This document shows positions 26,235 to 35,151 of a DNA stretch of 64,000 bases, one piece after another. Below the pieces are notes generated by a model. It was not told the origin of the DNA. It made no database searches and saw only the letters and a program-made list of their open reading frames with translations. The stretch's first letter is position 1. Each line of letters opens with the position of its first letter. The DNA comes from Aurantimonas manganoxydans SI85-9A1 (GTDB taxonomy: Bacteria; Pseudomonadota; Alphaproteobacteria; Rhizobiales; Rhizobiaceae): the NCBI RefSeq assembly GCF_000153465.1, contig NZ_CH672387.1, positions 2,209,903 through 2,273,902 on the forward strand, given 5' to 3'. The position numbers were made by a program, and so were the translations under genes.

Positions 26235-26585
26235 ATGACGCGATCGACATCCATGCGGGGGCGGCTGGCACTGATGGCCATGGCGGTGGCGGGCCTTGCC
26301 CTGCTGCTATCCGCAGCCACGGCACAGGATCTCGCACAGATCGCCAACGGCCAACGCTTTCTCGAAACTAATTGCGCCCGTTGTCATGCCATCGCGCGGA
26401 CCGGCACCAGCCCGCATCCGCAGGCACCGGCGTTCCGCACGCTGTCGCAGAGCTATCCCATCGCCAGCCTCGAGGAGGCATTGGTGGAAGGCCTTTGGAC
26501 CGGGCATCCCGACATGCCGGAGTTCATCTTCGGTCCCGGCCAGGCACGGGCAATCATCGCCTATATCGAGAGCATCCAGGACTAG
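26235..26585 (+). CDS. class I cytochrome c
   Basis: A 116-residue periplasmic cytochrome c. A signal peptide (MRGRLALMAMAVAGLALLLS, cleavage near ATA-QDL) is followed by the heme-attachment motif CARCH (residues about 47-51) and a likely axial Met in GHPDMPEF near residue 94. One heme only. It may serve electron transfer to a terminal oxidase or reductase; the partner is not in the window. The ATG at 26235 has GGAG about 6 bases upstream. It is divergent from the kinase gene and shares the FNR-type box, consistent with induction at low oxygen. Confidence 0.88.
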   Translation: MTRSTSMRGRLALMAMAVAGLALLLSAATAQDLAQIANGQRFLETNCARCHAIARTGTSPHPQAPAFRTLSQSYPIASLEEALVEGLWTGHPDMPEFIFGPGQARAIIAYIESIQD

Positions 26586-26629
26586 CCATGATACGGGGCG
26601 GCGGCCGGCGCCCCCGTCAGCACTCCGCC

Positions 26630-29323
26630 TCAGGCGTCAGCCTCTCTGTCGAATTCGATGGTGACATGCGCGGTTTCTGAGAAGTCTTCCGTCCTGTCGG
26701 CGCGGAAGCCGAGGTCGCGGGCCATCTGCAACATGGTGACGTTCTCGCGCAGCACCTCGCCATAGACGCGGTGCAGGCCGCGCTTGCGGCCATAGGCGAG
26801 GATCTCCGACAGGAGCCGGTAGCCGAGCCCCCGCCCCTTCATGTCCGAGCGCACCAGCACGGCGAATTCGGCGGCCTCGTTCTCCGGGTCGGAGACGAGG
26901 CGCGCGACACCGTAGATCGGCCCCTGCCCGTAGGCACTGCCCGGCTCGACCGCGACCAGCGCCATCTCGCGGTGATAGTCGATCTGCGAGAACCGCGCCG
27001 CCGTCTGGTGCGGCAGCGCCTTCATCGGGGCCATGAAGCGCAGCCGCAGATCCTCCTGCGTACAGCGCGCGACCATCTCCACCAGCGGATCTTCGTCCTC
27101 CGGCCGGATGGGCCGCAGCACAAAGCGTTCGCCGTTGCGCAGTTCGACGGCGCGCTCCAGTTCGCGCGGATAGGGCCGGATCGACGGCGCGACCCGCACC
27201 GCGCCCGCCGCGTGCAGCGAGATGCGGGCGTCGAGTGCCAGCACACCCTCGGCGTCGGCGAGCAGCGGATTGATGTCGAGTTCGGCGACATCCGGCAGAT
27301 GCACCGCCAGTTCGGACAGGCGCACCAGAACATCGGCCAGGGCATCGAAGGCAACCGGCGCCACGTCGCGATACCCCGCGAGCAGCTTAGAGATCCGGGT
27401 GGCGCGGATCATCTCGCGCGCCAGGACGGAATTGAGCGGCGGCAGGCCGATGGCGCGATCGCCGATCACCTCCGCCGCCTTGCCGCCGCGACCGAACAGG
27501 ATCACCGGGCCGAAGGTCGGGTCCGGCGCGATGCCCGCGATCAGTTCATAGGCGCCGTCGCGCACGATCATTGGCTGCACGGTGAAGCCGTCGATGCGCG
27601 CATGCGGGGCGTATGCGCGCACGGCCTCCAGCATCGCCTCGGCGCTCTCGCGCATCTCCTGCGCCGAGCCGATATTCAGGCGCACCCCGCCGGCATCGGA
27701 TTTGTGGGAGATCTCGGCGGAGACGATCTTCAGGACGGCGGGGGCCCCGATCGCCTCGAAACAGGCGACCGCGCCGTCCACATCGCCCGCCATGCGGGTG
27801 GTCACGGTCGGGATTCCGAAGGTCGCGAGCAGCCGCTTGGCCTCGTACTCGCTCAGGATCGTGCGGCCATCCCGGCGGACGGTCTCGATCAGCTCCTGCG
27901 CACTTGCGATATCCTCGTGGCCGATGGCGACGCCGGCCGATGGCGTTTCGAGGAGAAGCTCCTGATTGCGCTTGTATTCGACGAGATGGGTGAAGGCCCG
28001 GATCGCCTTTTCGGGACTGTCGAAGGTCGCGACCTTCTCGGCGGCGAAGAGGTCGCGCACCGGGGCCGCGGAGGTTCCGCCGAGCCAGTTGGTGAGCACC
28101 GGAAACCGCGGACGCCGCTTGGCGATCGCGGCAATGCGGCGGCCGGCCTCCATGCCGTCGGCAACGGCGGTCGGGCAATTGATGACGAGGATCGCGTCGC
28201 TCTCGCGCTCCTTCATCAGGATGTCGAGCGCCGCGCCGTAGCGCTCGGGCGTGGCGTCGCCGATGATGTCCACCGGGTTGGCGCGCGACCAGGTCGGCGG
28301 CAGCACGCCGTCGAGCGCGGCAATCCCCTCCTCGCTGAGTCTGGCCAGCCGCCCACCGTCGGATTCCAGCGCATCGACGGCCAGGACGCCTGCTCCGCCG
28401 CCATTGGTCAGGATGGTCAGCCGGTCGCCGGAGATCCGCACGCCGCTGGCCAGCGTTGCGGCGGCTTCGAACAATTCCTCGATCTCGCGCACCCGCAGGA
28501 TGCCGGCGCGTCGGAAGGCGGCGTCGTAGACGACATCGGAGCCGGCCAGCGCGCCGGTGTGGGACTGCGCGGCCCGCGCGCCGGCCGCGCTGCGCCCGGC
28601 CTTGATCACCAGGACTGGCATGGAGCGAGCCGCCAGCCGGGCGGCCGACAGGAATTTCTGCGCCTCGGTGACGTTCTCGACATAGAGCAGGATCGAGCGG
28701 GTCGTCCGGTCGGTCGCCAGATAGTCCAGCATGTCGCCGAAATCGACGTCGGACATGTCGCCGACGGACAGGAGATGGGAGAAGCCGATGCGGCGCTCGT
28801 CGGCCCAGTCGATGACCGAGGTCAGCATCGCGCCGGACTGGCTGACCAGAGCGATGTCGCCGGCCCGCGGCATCAGATGGGCGAAGCTGGCATTGATGCC
28901 GGCGGCCGGGGAAATCAGGCCGAGGCAGTTCGGCCCGACGATCCGCATGAGATGCGGGCGCGCGGCGTCCAGCACCTGCTGGCGCAGGGTGGCGCCGTCC
29001 ACCGCCTCGCCAAGGCCGGCCGAAATGACGATCGCGGCGCAGCAACCGCGCTCACCGAGCGCCGAGATGATGCCAGGCACTGTGCGCGCCGGCGTGGCGA
29101 TCACGGCTAGGTCCGGCACTTCGGGTAGCGTTTCCACCGAGCGATGGCATTGCCGACCGTGGATCTCGCGCGCGTGCGGATTGACCAGCATGATCCGGCC
29201 GGCGAAGCCGCCGGAGACCAGATTGTCGACCAGCACCGAGCCGACCGATCCCGGCTCGTTGCTGGCGCCGATCAGCGCAATCGACCGCGGCGCGAACAGC
29301 GCATCGAAATTGCGGATACTCAT
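26630..29323 (-). CDS. NDP-forming acyl-CoA synthetase / GNAT acetyltransferase fusion (Pat type)
   Basis: An 897-residue protein with the layout of protein acetyltransferase Pat. It has a CoA-binding Rossmann domain (1-130, PRSIALIGASNEPGSVG), a succinyl-CoA synthetase-like domain (about 145-460, VSQSGAMLTSVIDWA and SHTGALAGSD, which keeps the His equivalent to the phosphohistidine site) and an ATP-grasp domain (about 480-700, ILSEYEAKRLLATFGIPTV). A C-terminal GNAT domain follows (about 725-890, VRSDMKGRGLGYRLLSEIL, acetyl-CoA loop). It likely acetylates metabolic enzymes such as acetyl-CoA synthetase; an acyl-CoA ligase role cannot be excluded. It follows the alcohol dehydrogenase on the same strand after 107 bases, within the presumed low-oxygen operon. 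Confidence 0.88.
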   Translation of the reverse strand: MSIRNFDALFAPRSIALIGASNEPGSVGSVLVDNLVSGGFAGRIMLVNPHAREIHGRQCHRSVETLPEVPDLAVIATPARTVPGIISALGERGCCAAIVISAGLGEAVDGATLRQQVLDAARPHLMRIVGPNCLGLISPAAGINASFAHLMPRAGDIALVSQSGAMLTSVIDWADERRIGFSHLLSVGDMSDVDFGDMLDYLATDRTTRSILLYVENVTEAQKFLSAARLAARSMPVLVIKAGRSAAGARAAQSHTGALAGSDVVYDAAFRRAGILRVREIEELFEAAATLASGVRISGDRLTILTNGGGAGVLAVDALESDGGRLARLSEEGIAALDGVLPPTWSRANPVDIIGDATPERYGAALDILMKERESDAILVINCPTAVADGMEAGRRIAAIAKRRPRFPVLTNWLGGTSAAPVRDLFAAEKVATFDSPEKAIRAFTHLVEYKRNQELLLETPSAGVAIGHEDIASAQELIETVRRDGRTILSEYEAKRLLATFGIPTVTTRMAGDVDGAVACFEAIGAPAVLKIVSAEISHKSDAGGVRLNIGSAQEMRESAEAMLEAVRAYAPHARIDGFTVQPMIVRDGAYELIAGIAPDPTFGPVILFGRGGKAAEVIGDRAIGLPPLNSVLAREMIRATRISKLLAGYRDVAPVAFDALADVLVRLSELAVHLPDVAELDINPLLADAEGVLALDARISLHAAGAVRVAPSIRPYPRELERAVELRNGERFVLRPIRPEDEDPLVEMVARCTQEDLRLRFMAPMKALPHQTAARFSQIDYHREMALVAVEPGSAYGQGPIYGVARLVSDPENEAAEFAVLVRSDMKGRGLGYRLLSEILAYGRKRGLHRVYGEVLRENVTMLQMARDLGFRADRTEDFSETAHVTIEFDREADA

Positions 29324-29430
29324 GCGGCGCCGGCCGTCAGCGCGCCTCGGGTCTGGGTCATGATCGTCCGTCCCTGTGCCGCCAACCTCGCGTCAACGGC
29401 GAGGAACATACCATGCCGGAGCCGTTGCTT

Positions 29431-30498
29431 CTAAGGCTGGATGGCGACCTTCAGGACACCGTCGCGCTGATGCGAGAAGAGATCGTAGGCATCCTCGACC
29501 TCGTCGAGCCTGTAACGATGGGTCACCAGGGGAGTCGTGTCGAGGCGCTGCGACGCGATGACATCCATCAGCCGGCGCATGCGCTCCTTGCCGCCCGGGC
29601 ACAGCGTCGTGACGATCTTGTTGTCGCCGAGGCCGGCGCTGAAGGCGTCGAGCGGGATGGTGAGGTCGTTGGAATAGACGCCGAGTGAGGAGAGCGTGCC
29701 GCCCGGGCGCAGAATCCGCAGCGCCGCCTCGAAGGTCTCCTGCCGGCCGAGGGCCTCGATCGCCACGTCGACGCCGCGGCCATCGGTCAGGCGCATGATC
29801 TCGGCGACGACGTCTCCCTTGGTGAAGTCGACAACGTGGTCGGCGCCCATCTTGCGGGCGATCTCCATGCGCTCGGGCACGGAGTCCACCCCGATGATCG
29901 TGGTGGCGCCCATCAGCCGCGCGCCGGCCGTGGCGCAGAGGCCGATCGGCCCCTGGGCGAACACCGCGACGGTGTCGCCGATCCGCACAGACCCGCTCTC
30001 GGCGCCCGAGAACCCCGTCGACATGATGTCGGGACACATCAGGACCTGTTCGTCGGTGAGACCATCCGGGATCGGCGCCAGATTGACCATGGCGTCAGGC
30101 ACCAGCAGAAACTCGGCCTGGGCCCCGTCGATGGTGTTGCCGAAGCGCCAGCCGCCCATCGGCCGGAAGCCGTGCTTGGTGCCGGGACCATCCTGCGAAT
30201 GGCAGCCGCACAGGCAGGCATTGCTGTAGCCGCTGGGCGAGATCGCCCCGGCGATGACCCGCTGGCCTTCGGTGTAGCCCTGCACGGCCGAGCCGAGCTT
30301 CTCGATCACCCCCACCGGCTCGTGGCCGATCGTCAGCCCGCGCTCGACCGGATATTCGCCCTTGAGGATATGCACGTCGGTGCCGCAGATCGTCGTGGTG
30401 GTGATCCGCACCAGCGCGTCGAGCGGGCCGACATCGGGAATCGGCTTCTCATCCAGCACGATCCGGTTCGGTTCGACGAAGATCGCCGCTTTCATCAT
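29431..30498 (-). CDS. zinc-dependent alcohol dehydrogenase
   Basis: A 355-residue medium-chain dehydrogenase. Catalytic zinc ligands are in TTICGTDVHILKGEYP (Cys and downstream His in TIGHEPVGVIEKLG). The structural-zinc region is reduced to SNACLCGCHSQDG. The NAD(P)-binding loop is VAVFAQGPIGLCATAGARLM, with an acidic residue after the second strand (GVDSVPER) favouring NAD. It probably interconverts a secondary or primary alcohol and its carbonyl during low-oxygen metabolism. Of three clustered Met codons I choose ATG 30498, with GAGG 9 bases upstream. It lies 69 bases after a small gene and 350 bases from the universal stress protein gene, all on one strand. Confidence 0.9.
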   Translation of the reverse strand: MMKAAIFVEPNRIVLDEKPIPDVGPLDALVRITTTTICGTDVHILKGEYPVERGLTIGHEPVGVIEKLGSAVQGYTEGQRVIAGAISPSGYSNACLCGCHSQDGPGTKHGFRPMGGWRFGNTIDGAQAEFLLVPDAMVNLAPIPDGLTDEQVLMCPDIMSTGFSGAESGSVRIGDTVAVFAQGPIGLCATAGARLMGATTIIGVDSVPERMEIARKMGADHVVDFTKGDVVAEIMRLTDGRGVDVAIEALGRQETFEAALRILRPGGTLSSLGVYSNDLTIPLDAFSAGLGDNKIVTTLCPGGKERMRRLMDVIASQRLDTTPLVTHRYRLDEVEDAYDLFSHQRDGVLKVAIQP

Positions 30499-30567
30499 GG
30501 TCATCGGCCTCAACCTTGCATTCGTTACGGGGACTGCTTGTGTCGAACGAAGCCGCCTGCCGGGCGG

Positions 30568-30825
30568 TCAGCACATGGCGCGACCGGGCCCGGCCGCGGC
30601 CGGCGACGGGGTCACGATCCGGGCGGGCAGGCCTGCCGCGTGGCGGGGCCGCGCGACCTTCAGCCTCACAGCCTGCCCGAGCCGCGTCACGCGCTCGGCA
30701 TCGGCGAAGGCCGAGCGCAGGGCGTCCAGCCGACGGTGGAACCGGCCGTGGGGCGAATGGCAGAAACTGACCTGCCAGCCCTCGCCGCACGGCTCGATGC
30801 TGTATTCCAGGTGACCGTAATGCAT
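30568..30825 (-). CDS. small conserved protein in the stress/alcohol dehydrogenase operon
   Basis: An 85-residue protein beginning MHYGHLEYSIEPCGEGWQVS. The central part (SPHGRFHRRLDALRSAFADA, then ERVTRLGQAVRLKV) looks like a compact alpha/beta domain; the C-terminal 25 residues are Pro/Ala-rich and probably disordered. I do not recognise a named family. CGGAGA lies 7 bases before the ATG. It is set 21 bases after the universal stress protein gene and 69 bases before the dehydrogenase, so it should be co-transcribed with both. Confidence 0.6.
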   Translation of the reverse strand: MHYGHLEYSIEPCGEGWQVSFCHSPHGRFHRRLDALRSAFADAERVTRLGQAVRLKVARPRHAAGLPARIVTPSPAAAGPGRAMC

Positions 30826-30846
30826 CGCGCGTCTCCGGAAGGATCG

Positions 30847-31689
30847 TCAGCGTGACAGGAGCAGCGGGACGTCGCAGCGGGAAAGAAGCTCGCGCGTCAC
30901 GCCGCCCAGCAGCATCTCGCGCAGGCGGGAATGGCCATAGGCGCCGACGACGATCAGATCCGCGGCGAGGGTTTCCGCCTCCTTCATCAGGGCATCGGCA
31001 GGATGGCGCCAGTTCGGCAGTTCGCGGGTCTCCACCGTCACCCCATGGCGATCGAGATGGCGGGCCATGTCGGCCATCGGCTCCAGGTGCCGCTGCTCGG
31101 TCGCGCCATCCTCGACCACACTCGCCAGGACGACGAGCTTGGCCTGCTTCAGGAAGGGCAACGCCGCCGCCACCGCATGGGCGCATTCGGGCGAGTCCCG
31201 CCAGCCGACGACGACCGTCTCCGGTGCAGCGAAGCTGCGCTTCGGCTTGGGCGGCACGACCAGCGTTGCCGCGCGCGCATTGAACAGGATTGCCTCGACC
31301 ACCTGCCCGCTGAGGGCATGCTTGCCGCTCTGCTGGACCAGCACGAACAGATCCGTCGTGCCGGCAAGCCGTTCGGCTGCGGCCGACAGATGACCGAGGC
31401 TGCCGTCCGAGCGCCGCAGACCATAGGGGACCGCGACCCGATCCAGTCGCTGGCGCAGCTTCTGCTCGGCGGCATCGCCAGTGTCCTTGCCGACCTTGAA
31501 GAGCTCGGCAACCAGCATGTCGGAGCCCGGCCCGGCCGGCACGCCGGTGATCTGGATATGGTTGGCGAGCATGCATTCGAGATGGGCGCCGAATGCGCTG
31601 GCGATCGTTTCGGCATAGTCGATGGCGACTTCGTCCGACGGCGATCCGTCGAGATAGACCGCAAGGTCCGCGATGGGGGATTTGTGCAT
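30847..31689 (-). CDS. tandem universal stress protein (UspA family)
   Basis: A 280-residue protein with two Usp domains (about 1-145 and 155-280). The second ends in ADLIVVGAYGHSRLREMLLG, then GVTRELLSRCDVPLLL, close to the ATP-binding G-2x-G-9x-G pattern. The first domain is degenerate in that loop. Tandem Usp proteins of this kind are frequent in FNR/FixK regulons and support survival without oxygen. I start at ATG 31689 (MHKSPIADLAVYLDGS), preceded by AAAGGG. An FNR-type box is centred 86 bases upstream. It is the first gene of a leftward unit with a small gene, alcohol dehydrogenase and probably the Pat-type gene. Confidence 0.9.
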   Translation of the reverse strand: MHKSPIADLAVYLDGSPSDEVAIDYAETIASAFGAHLECMLANHIQITGVPAGPGSDMLVAELFKVGKDTGDAAEQKLRQRLDRVAVPYGLRRSDGSLGHLSAAAERLAGTTDLFVLVQQSGKHALSGQVVEAILFNARAATLVVPPKPKRSFAAPETVVVGWRDSPECAHAVAAALPFLKQAKLVVLASVVEDGATEQRHLEPMADMARHLDRHGVTVETRELPNWRHPADALMKEAETLAADLIVVGAYGHSRLREMLLGGVTRELLSRCDVPLLLSR

Positions 31690-31768
31690 GGGACGACCCT
31701 TTGCCCGAGTTGCGATCGCGACGGCGTTCGACATGCCGTCAGAGTGCCGGCTCGGCGCAGCCCCCGCC

Positions 31769-31782
31769 TTGATCAAGGTCAA
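31769..31782 (-). promoter_or_regulatory. FNR/FixK/Anr-type box
   Basis: TTGATCAAGGTCAA matches TTGAT-N4-ATCAA with one mismatch and is centred 86 bases upstream of the universal stress protein start. The spacer differs from the other two boxes; the arms are the same. Confidence 0.75.
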
Positions 31783-31864
31783 AACTCCGAACAGGACCGC
31801 GCCCGCCCGCAATTCGGCGCTGGCCGCCTCTCGAAATCAAGCGGCATGACGCCAAGTCTGCCGG

Positions 31865-32695
31865 ATGAAGATCGCCAGTTTCAACATCAACGGGGTCAAT
31901 GGCCGCCTGCCCGTGCTGCTGCGCTGGCTCGCCGAGGCCGAACCCGACGCCGTCTGCCTGCAGGAGCTGAAGTCCCCGGACGAGAAGTTTCCGATCGACG
32001 CCATCCGCGAGGCCGGCTACGGCGCGATCTGGCATGGGCAGAAGAGCTGGAACGGCGTCGCGATCCTCGCCCGCGGCACCGACCCGCTCGAGACGCGGCG
32101 CGGCCTGCCCGGCGACGACGACGACCATCAGAGCCGCTATCTGGAAGCGGCGGTGAAAGGCGTTCTGATCGGCTGCCTGTATCTGCCCAACGGCAACCCG
32201 GCGCCGGGCCCGAAATTCGACTACAAGCTGCGCTGGCTGGGGCGCTTCGCGAACCACGCCGCCGATCTGATGGCGACCGGGGCCCCGGTGGTGCTGGCCG
32301 GCGACTACAACGTCATCCCGACCGAGCTGGATGTCTACAAGCCGGAGCACTGGGTGGACGACGCGCTGTTCCGGCCGGAGGTGCGCGAAGCGTTCCACCG
32401 CCTTCTCGACGCGGGCTGGACCGACGCGATCCGCAGCCTGCACCCGGAGGCCTCCATCTATACCTTCTGGGACTATCTGCGGAACGCCTGGGGCCGCGAT
32501 GCCGGCCTGCGGCTGGACCATCTGTTGCTGAGCCCCACCCTCGCCCCACGATTGCTGGCCGCCGGCGTCCACCGCGACGTGCGCGGCTGGGAAAAGGCCA
32601 GCGACCACGCGCCGGTCTGGATCGAGATCACCGATGCGGAAGCCGGCACCAAACGGCGTGCAGCGCGTTCATCGAAACGCCGGCCGAAGGAGTAA
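31865..32695 (+). CDS. xthA: exodeoxyribonuclease III
   Basis: An AP endonuclease/3'-exonuclease of the EEP superfamily acting in base excision repair. The 276-residue product carries the metal Glu in CLQELKSPDEKFP (near residue 38), the central GDYNVIPTELDVY, FWDYLRNAWGRDAGLRLDHLLLS with the catalytic Asp, and the closing SDHAPVWIEI His. The order and spacing are canonical. A basic C-terminal tail (KRRAARSSKRRPKE) is added. Start ATG 31865. It ends 4 bases before the DUF1810 GTG start, whose ribosome-binding site lies in its last codons, so the two are probably co-transcribed. Confidence 0.94.
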   Translation: MKIASFNINGVNGRLPVLLRWLAEAEPDAVCLQELKSPDEKFPIDAIREAGYGAIWHGQKSWNGVAILARGTDPLETRRGLPGDDDDHQSRYLEAAVKGVLIGCLYLPNGNPAPGPKFDYKLRWLGRFANHAADLMATGAPVVLAGDYNVIPTELDVYKPEHWVDDALFRPEVREAFHRLLDAGWTDAIRSLHPEASIYTFWDYLRNAWGRDAGLRLDHLLLSPTLAPRLLAAGVHRDVRGWEKASDHAPVWIEITDAEAGTKRRAARSSKRRPKE

Positions 32696-32699
32696 GGAT

Positions 32700-33140
32700 G
32701 TGACGGAAGACGATCCCAACGATCTGGAACGCTTCGTGGCCGCGCAGGCGCCGGTCTACGCGCAGGCGCTCGGCGAATTGCAGGCAGGGCGCAAACGCAG
32801 TCACTGGATGTGGTTCGTGTTTCCGCAATTGCAGGGTCTCGGCCATTCCGACATGGCCAGGCATTTCGGCATCGCTTCGCTCGACCAGGCCCGCGCCTAT
32901 CTCCGCCATCCCGTGCTGGGGCCCCGGCTCGTCGACTGCACCAAGGCGGTTCTGGCGCATGGTGACCGGTCGCTCGCCGCGATCTTCGGCGCGCCCGACG
33001 ACATGAAGTTCGGCTCGTCGATGACCCTGTTCGCCCATGCGGCCGATGGCGATCCGTCCGTTTTCCGGGACGCCCTTGCTCTGTTTTGCAACGGCCGCGA
33101 GGACCAGGCGACGCTGCGGCTGCTGGAGATCGCCGGCTGA
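32700..33140 (+). CDS. DUF1810 domain-containing protein
   Basis: A 146-residue cytosolic helical protein with the DUF1810 signature KRSHWMWFVFPQLQGLGHSDMA-like core (residues about 37-56) and the later KFGSSMTLFAHAA plus LRLLEIAG end. Function is not established for the family. The GTG at 32700 is preceded by AAGGAG. It directly follows xthA and converges on the ABC permease gene at 33158. Confidence 0.88.
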   Translation: MTEDDPNDLERFVAAQAPVYAQALGELQAGRKRSHWMWFVFPQLQGLGHSDMARHFGIASLDQARAYLRHPVLGPRLVDCTKAVLAHGDRSLAAIFGAPDDMKFGSSMTLFAHAADGDPSVFRDALALFCNGREDQATLRLLEIAG

Positions 33141-33157
33141 CAATCCCTCGCCGGTCT

Positions 33158-34102
33158 TCAGCGTTCGCCGCGCCGGTAGGGCTGCATCAGCGCCTGGGGC
33201 ACGCGGGCGCGCCGCGCCATCACCACCAGCGCCACGATCGACAGCAGGTACGGCATCATCAGGAACATCTGATACGGGATCGCCTTGCCGAACTCGGTCT
33301 GCAGGCGAAGCTGATAGGCGTCGAACAGGGCGAAGAGAATGGCGCCCAGCAAGGCCCGTCCCGGCCGCCAGGTGGCGAAGACCACGAGCGCGATGCAGAT
33401 CCAGCCGCGTCCCTGGATCATGGTCGGGAAGAAGCTGTTGAAGGCCGAGAGGGTGAGGAACGCGCCGCCGACGCCCATCAGCGCACTGCCAGCCACCACC
33501 GCACCGATGCGGATGGCGATCGGGTCGACGCCCTGCGCTTCGGCCGCATGCGGGTTCTCGCCGGTCATGCGGATCGCCAGCCCGAACGGGGTGCGGGCCA
33601 GCACATAGGCCATCACCGCCGCCACCAGCAGCGCCAGATAGGTGGGCGCCGTCTGGGTGAAGAGCGCGTCCCCGACGATCGGCAGGTCGGACAGGATCGG
33701 CACATGCAGCGGCTGGAACGGCTCGATGGTCGGCGGCGTGCCCTGCAGCGGCACGACCAGCCGGAAGATGAAATAGCTGAGGCTCGACGCCAGCAGCGTG
33801 ATGCCCAGCCCGGTGACGTGCTGGGACAGGCCCAGGGGCACCGTCATCAGCGCGTGCAGCAGGCCGAAGGCCGCGCCGCCCAGCGCCGCCGCGAAGAGGC
33901 CCATCCACAGATTGCCGCCCTCGAAGACCGTCAGCCAGCCGATCATGGCGCCGAAGCTCATGATCCCTTCGATGCCGAGATTGAGCACGCCTGCGCGTTC
34001 GCACAGGAGCGCGCCGAGGGTGCCGAAGATCAGCGGCGTCGCGATGCGCAGCACAGCTTCCCACATGCCGGCGGAGGCGAAGATGTCGAGCGCGGCACTC
34101 AT
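33158..34102 (-). CDS. ABC transporter permease (nucleoside/BMP type), second subunit
   Basis: A 314-residue inner-membrane permease of the branched-type BPD_transp_2 family. It shows LLCERAGVLNLGIEGIMSFGAMIGW near residues 30-55, the typical NxGxEG motif, about eight to nine transmembrane helices, and the cytoplasmic loop LAIRMTGENPHAAEAQGVDP. Its ATG at 34102 overlaps the stop of the first permease by four bases (ATGA), so translation is coupled. It completes the importer with the ATPase at 35151 and the periplasmic lipoprotein-like binder at 36813. By family the substrate is a nucleoside or nucleobase. Confidence 0.9.
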   Translation of the reverse strand: MSAALDIFASAGMWEAVLRIATPLIFGTLGALLCERAGVLNLGIEGIMSFGAMIGWLTVFEGGNLWMGLFAAALGGAAFGLLHALMTVPLGLSQHVTGLGITLLASSLSYFIFRLVVPLQGTPPTIEPFQPLHVPILSDLPIVGDALFTQTAPTYLALLVAAVMAYVLARTPFGLAIRMTGENPHAAEAQGVDPIAIRIGAVVAGSALMGVGGAFLTLSAFNSFFPTMIQGRGWICIALVVFATWRPGRALLGAILFALFDAYQLRLQTEFGKAIPYQMFLMMPYLLSIVALVVMARRARVPQALMQPYRRGER

Positions 34103-35151
34103 CGGCGGATCCGGTAGGCAGTGAAGAGCAGCGCGACCAGCATGGTCAGCAGCGACAGGGCGACGGTCACGTCGGCGATGAAGCTGGGCACGCCGAGCGC
34201 CCGGCTCATGGAATCGGAGCCGACGAACATCATCGCCGCGAACAGCGCGGCGGCGACCACGGCCAGTGGCTGGAGATTGGCCAGCATCGCGACAATGATG
34301 CCAGCATAGCCGTAGCCGGGCGACAGGTCCGTCGTGACGTAGCCCTTCACGCCGATCACCTCGATCGCGCCGGCCAGCCCGGCGAGCCCGCCCGACCAGC
34401 AGGCGACCTTCACCAGTGTGCGGCCGAGCGGCACGCCGGCAAAGCGCGCCGCGGCGGGGTTGAGCCCTGCCGCCCGCGATTCCAACCCATAGGCGGTGCG
34501 CGACTGGACGACATGCACGACGATGGCGACGACGACGGCAATCAACAGGCCGACATGCAGACGCGACCGCTCCAAGAGTTTCGGCAATTGGGCCTCGGCG
34601 ACCACCGGGACCGATTGCGGCCAGCCGAAGGCCAGCGGGTCCTTCATCGGCCCTTCGATCATCATCGACACGAAGAGCAGGACGACGAAGTTCAGGAGCA
34701 GCGTCGTCACCACTTCGTCGACGCCGAAGCGCAGCCGGAGCGCAAGCGGCACCAGGAGCAGCACCATGCCCGCCAGCGCGCCGGCGATCATCACCGCCGG
34801 GATCAGGGCGATACCCGGGAGGCCGGCGAGACCCAGCTGCGAGCCGAGGAAGGCCGCGGTCAGCGCGCCGACATACAGCTGGCCCTCGGCGCCGATGTTC
34901 CAGACCTTGGCGCGAAAGGCGACCGCCACGGCGAGGCCGGTGAGGATCAGCGGCGTCGTGCGCGTCAGTGTTTCGGTCAGTGCGAGCCGCGAACCGAAGG
35001 CCCCCTGCACGATGCGGGCATAGGCCTCCAGCACAGGCGCCCCGGCCAGCGCGATCAGCACGCCCGACAGTGCGAGTGCGACCAGCACCGCGAGGATCGG
35101 CGCGACCACCATGAGGGTCGCGGGACGGGTGTCCCGACGTTCCAGACGCAT
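34099..35151 (-). CDS. ABC transporter permease (nucleoside/BMP type), first subunit
   Basis: A 350-residue permease paired with the downstream one. It shows VWNIGAEGQLYVGALTAAFL (NxGxEG motif) near residue 90, about ten hydrophobic helices, and the loop ESRAAGLNPAAARFAGVPLG that meets the ATPase. Its ATG at 35151 shares one base with the ATPase stop (TGATG). It forms, with 33158-34102, the heterodimeric channel of a BMP-type importer. Confidence 0.9.
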   Translation of the reverse strand: MRLERRDTRPATLMVVAPILAVLVALALSGVLIALAGAPVLEAYARIVQGAFGSRLALTETLTRTTPLILTGLAVAVAFRAKVWNIGAEGQLYVGALTAAFLGSQLGLAGLPGIALIPAVMIAGALAGMVLLLVPLALRLRFGVDEVVTTLLLNFVVLLFVSMMIEGPMKDPLAFGWPQSVPVVAEAQLPKLLERSRLHVGLLIAVVVAIVVHVVQSRTAYGLESRAAGLNPAAARFAGVPLGRTLVKVACWSGGLAGLAGAIEVIGVKGYVTTDLSPGYGYAGIIVAMLANLQPLAVVAAALFAAMMFVGSDSMSRALGVPSFIADVTVALSLLTMLVALLFTAYRIRR

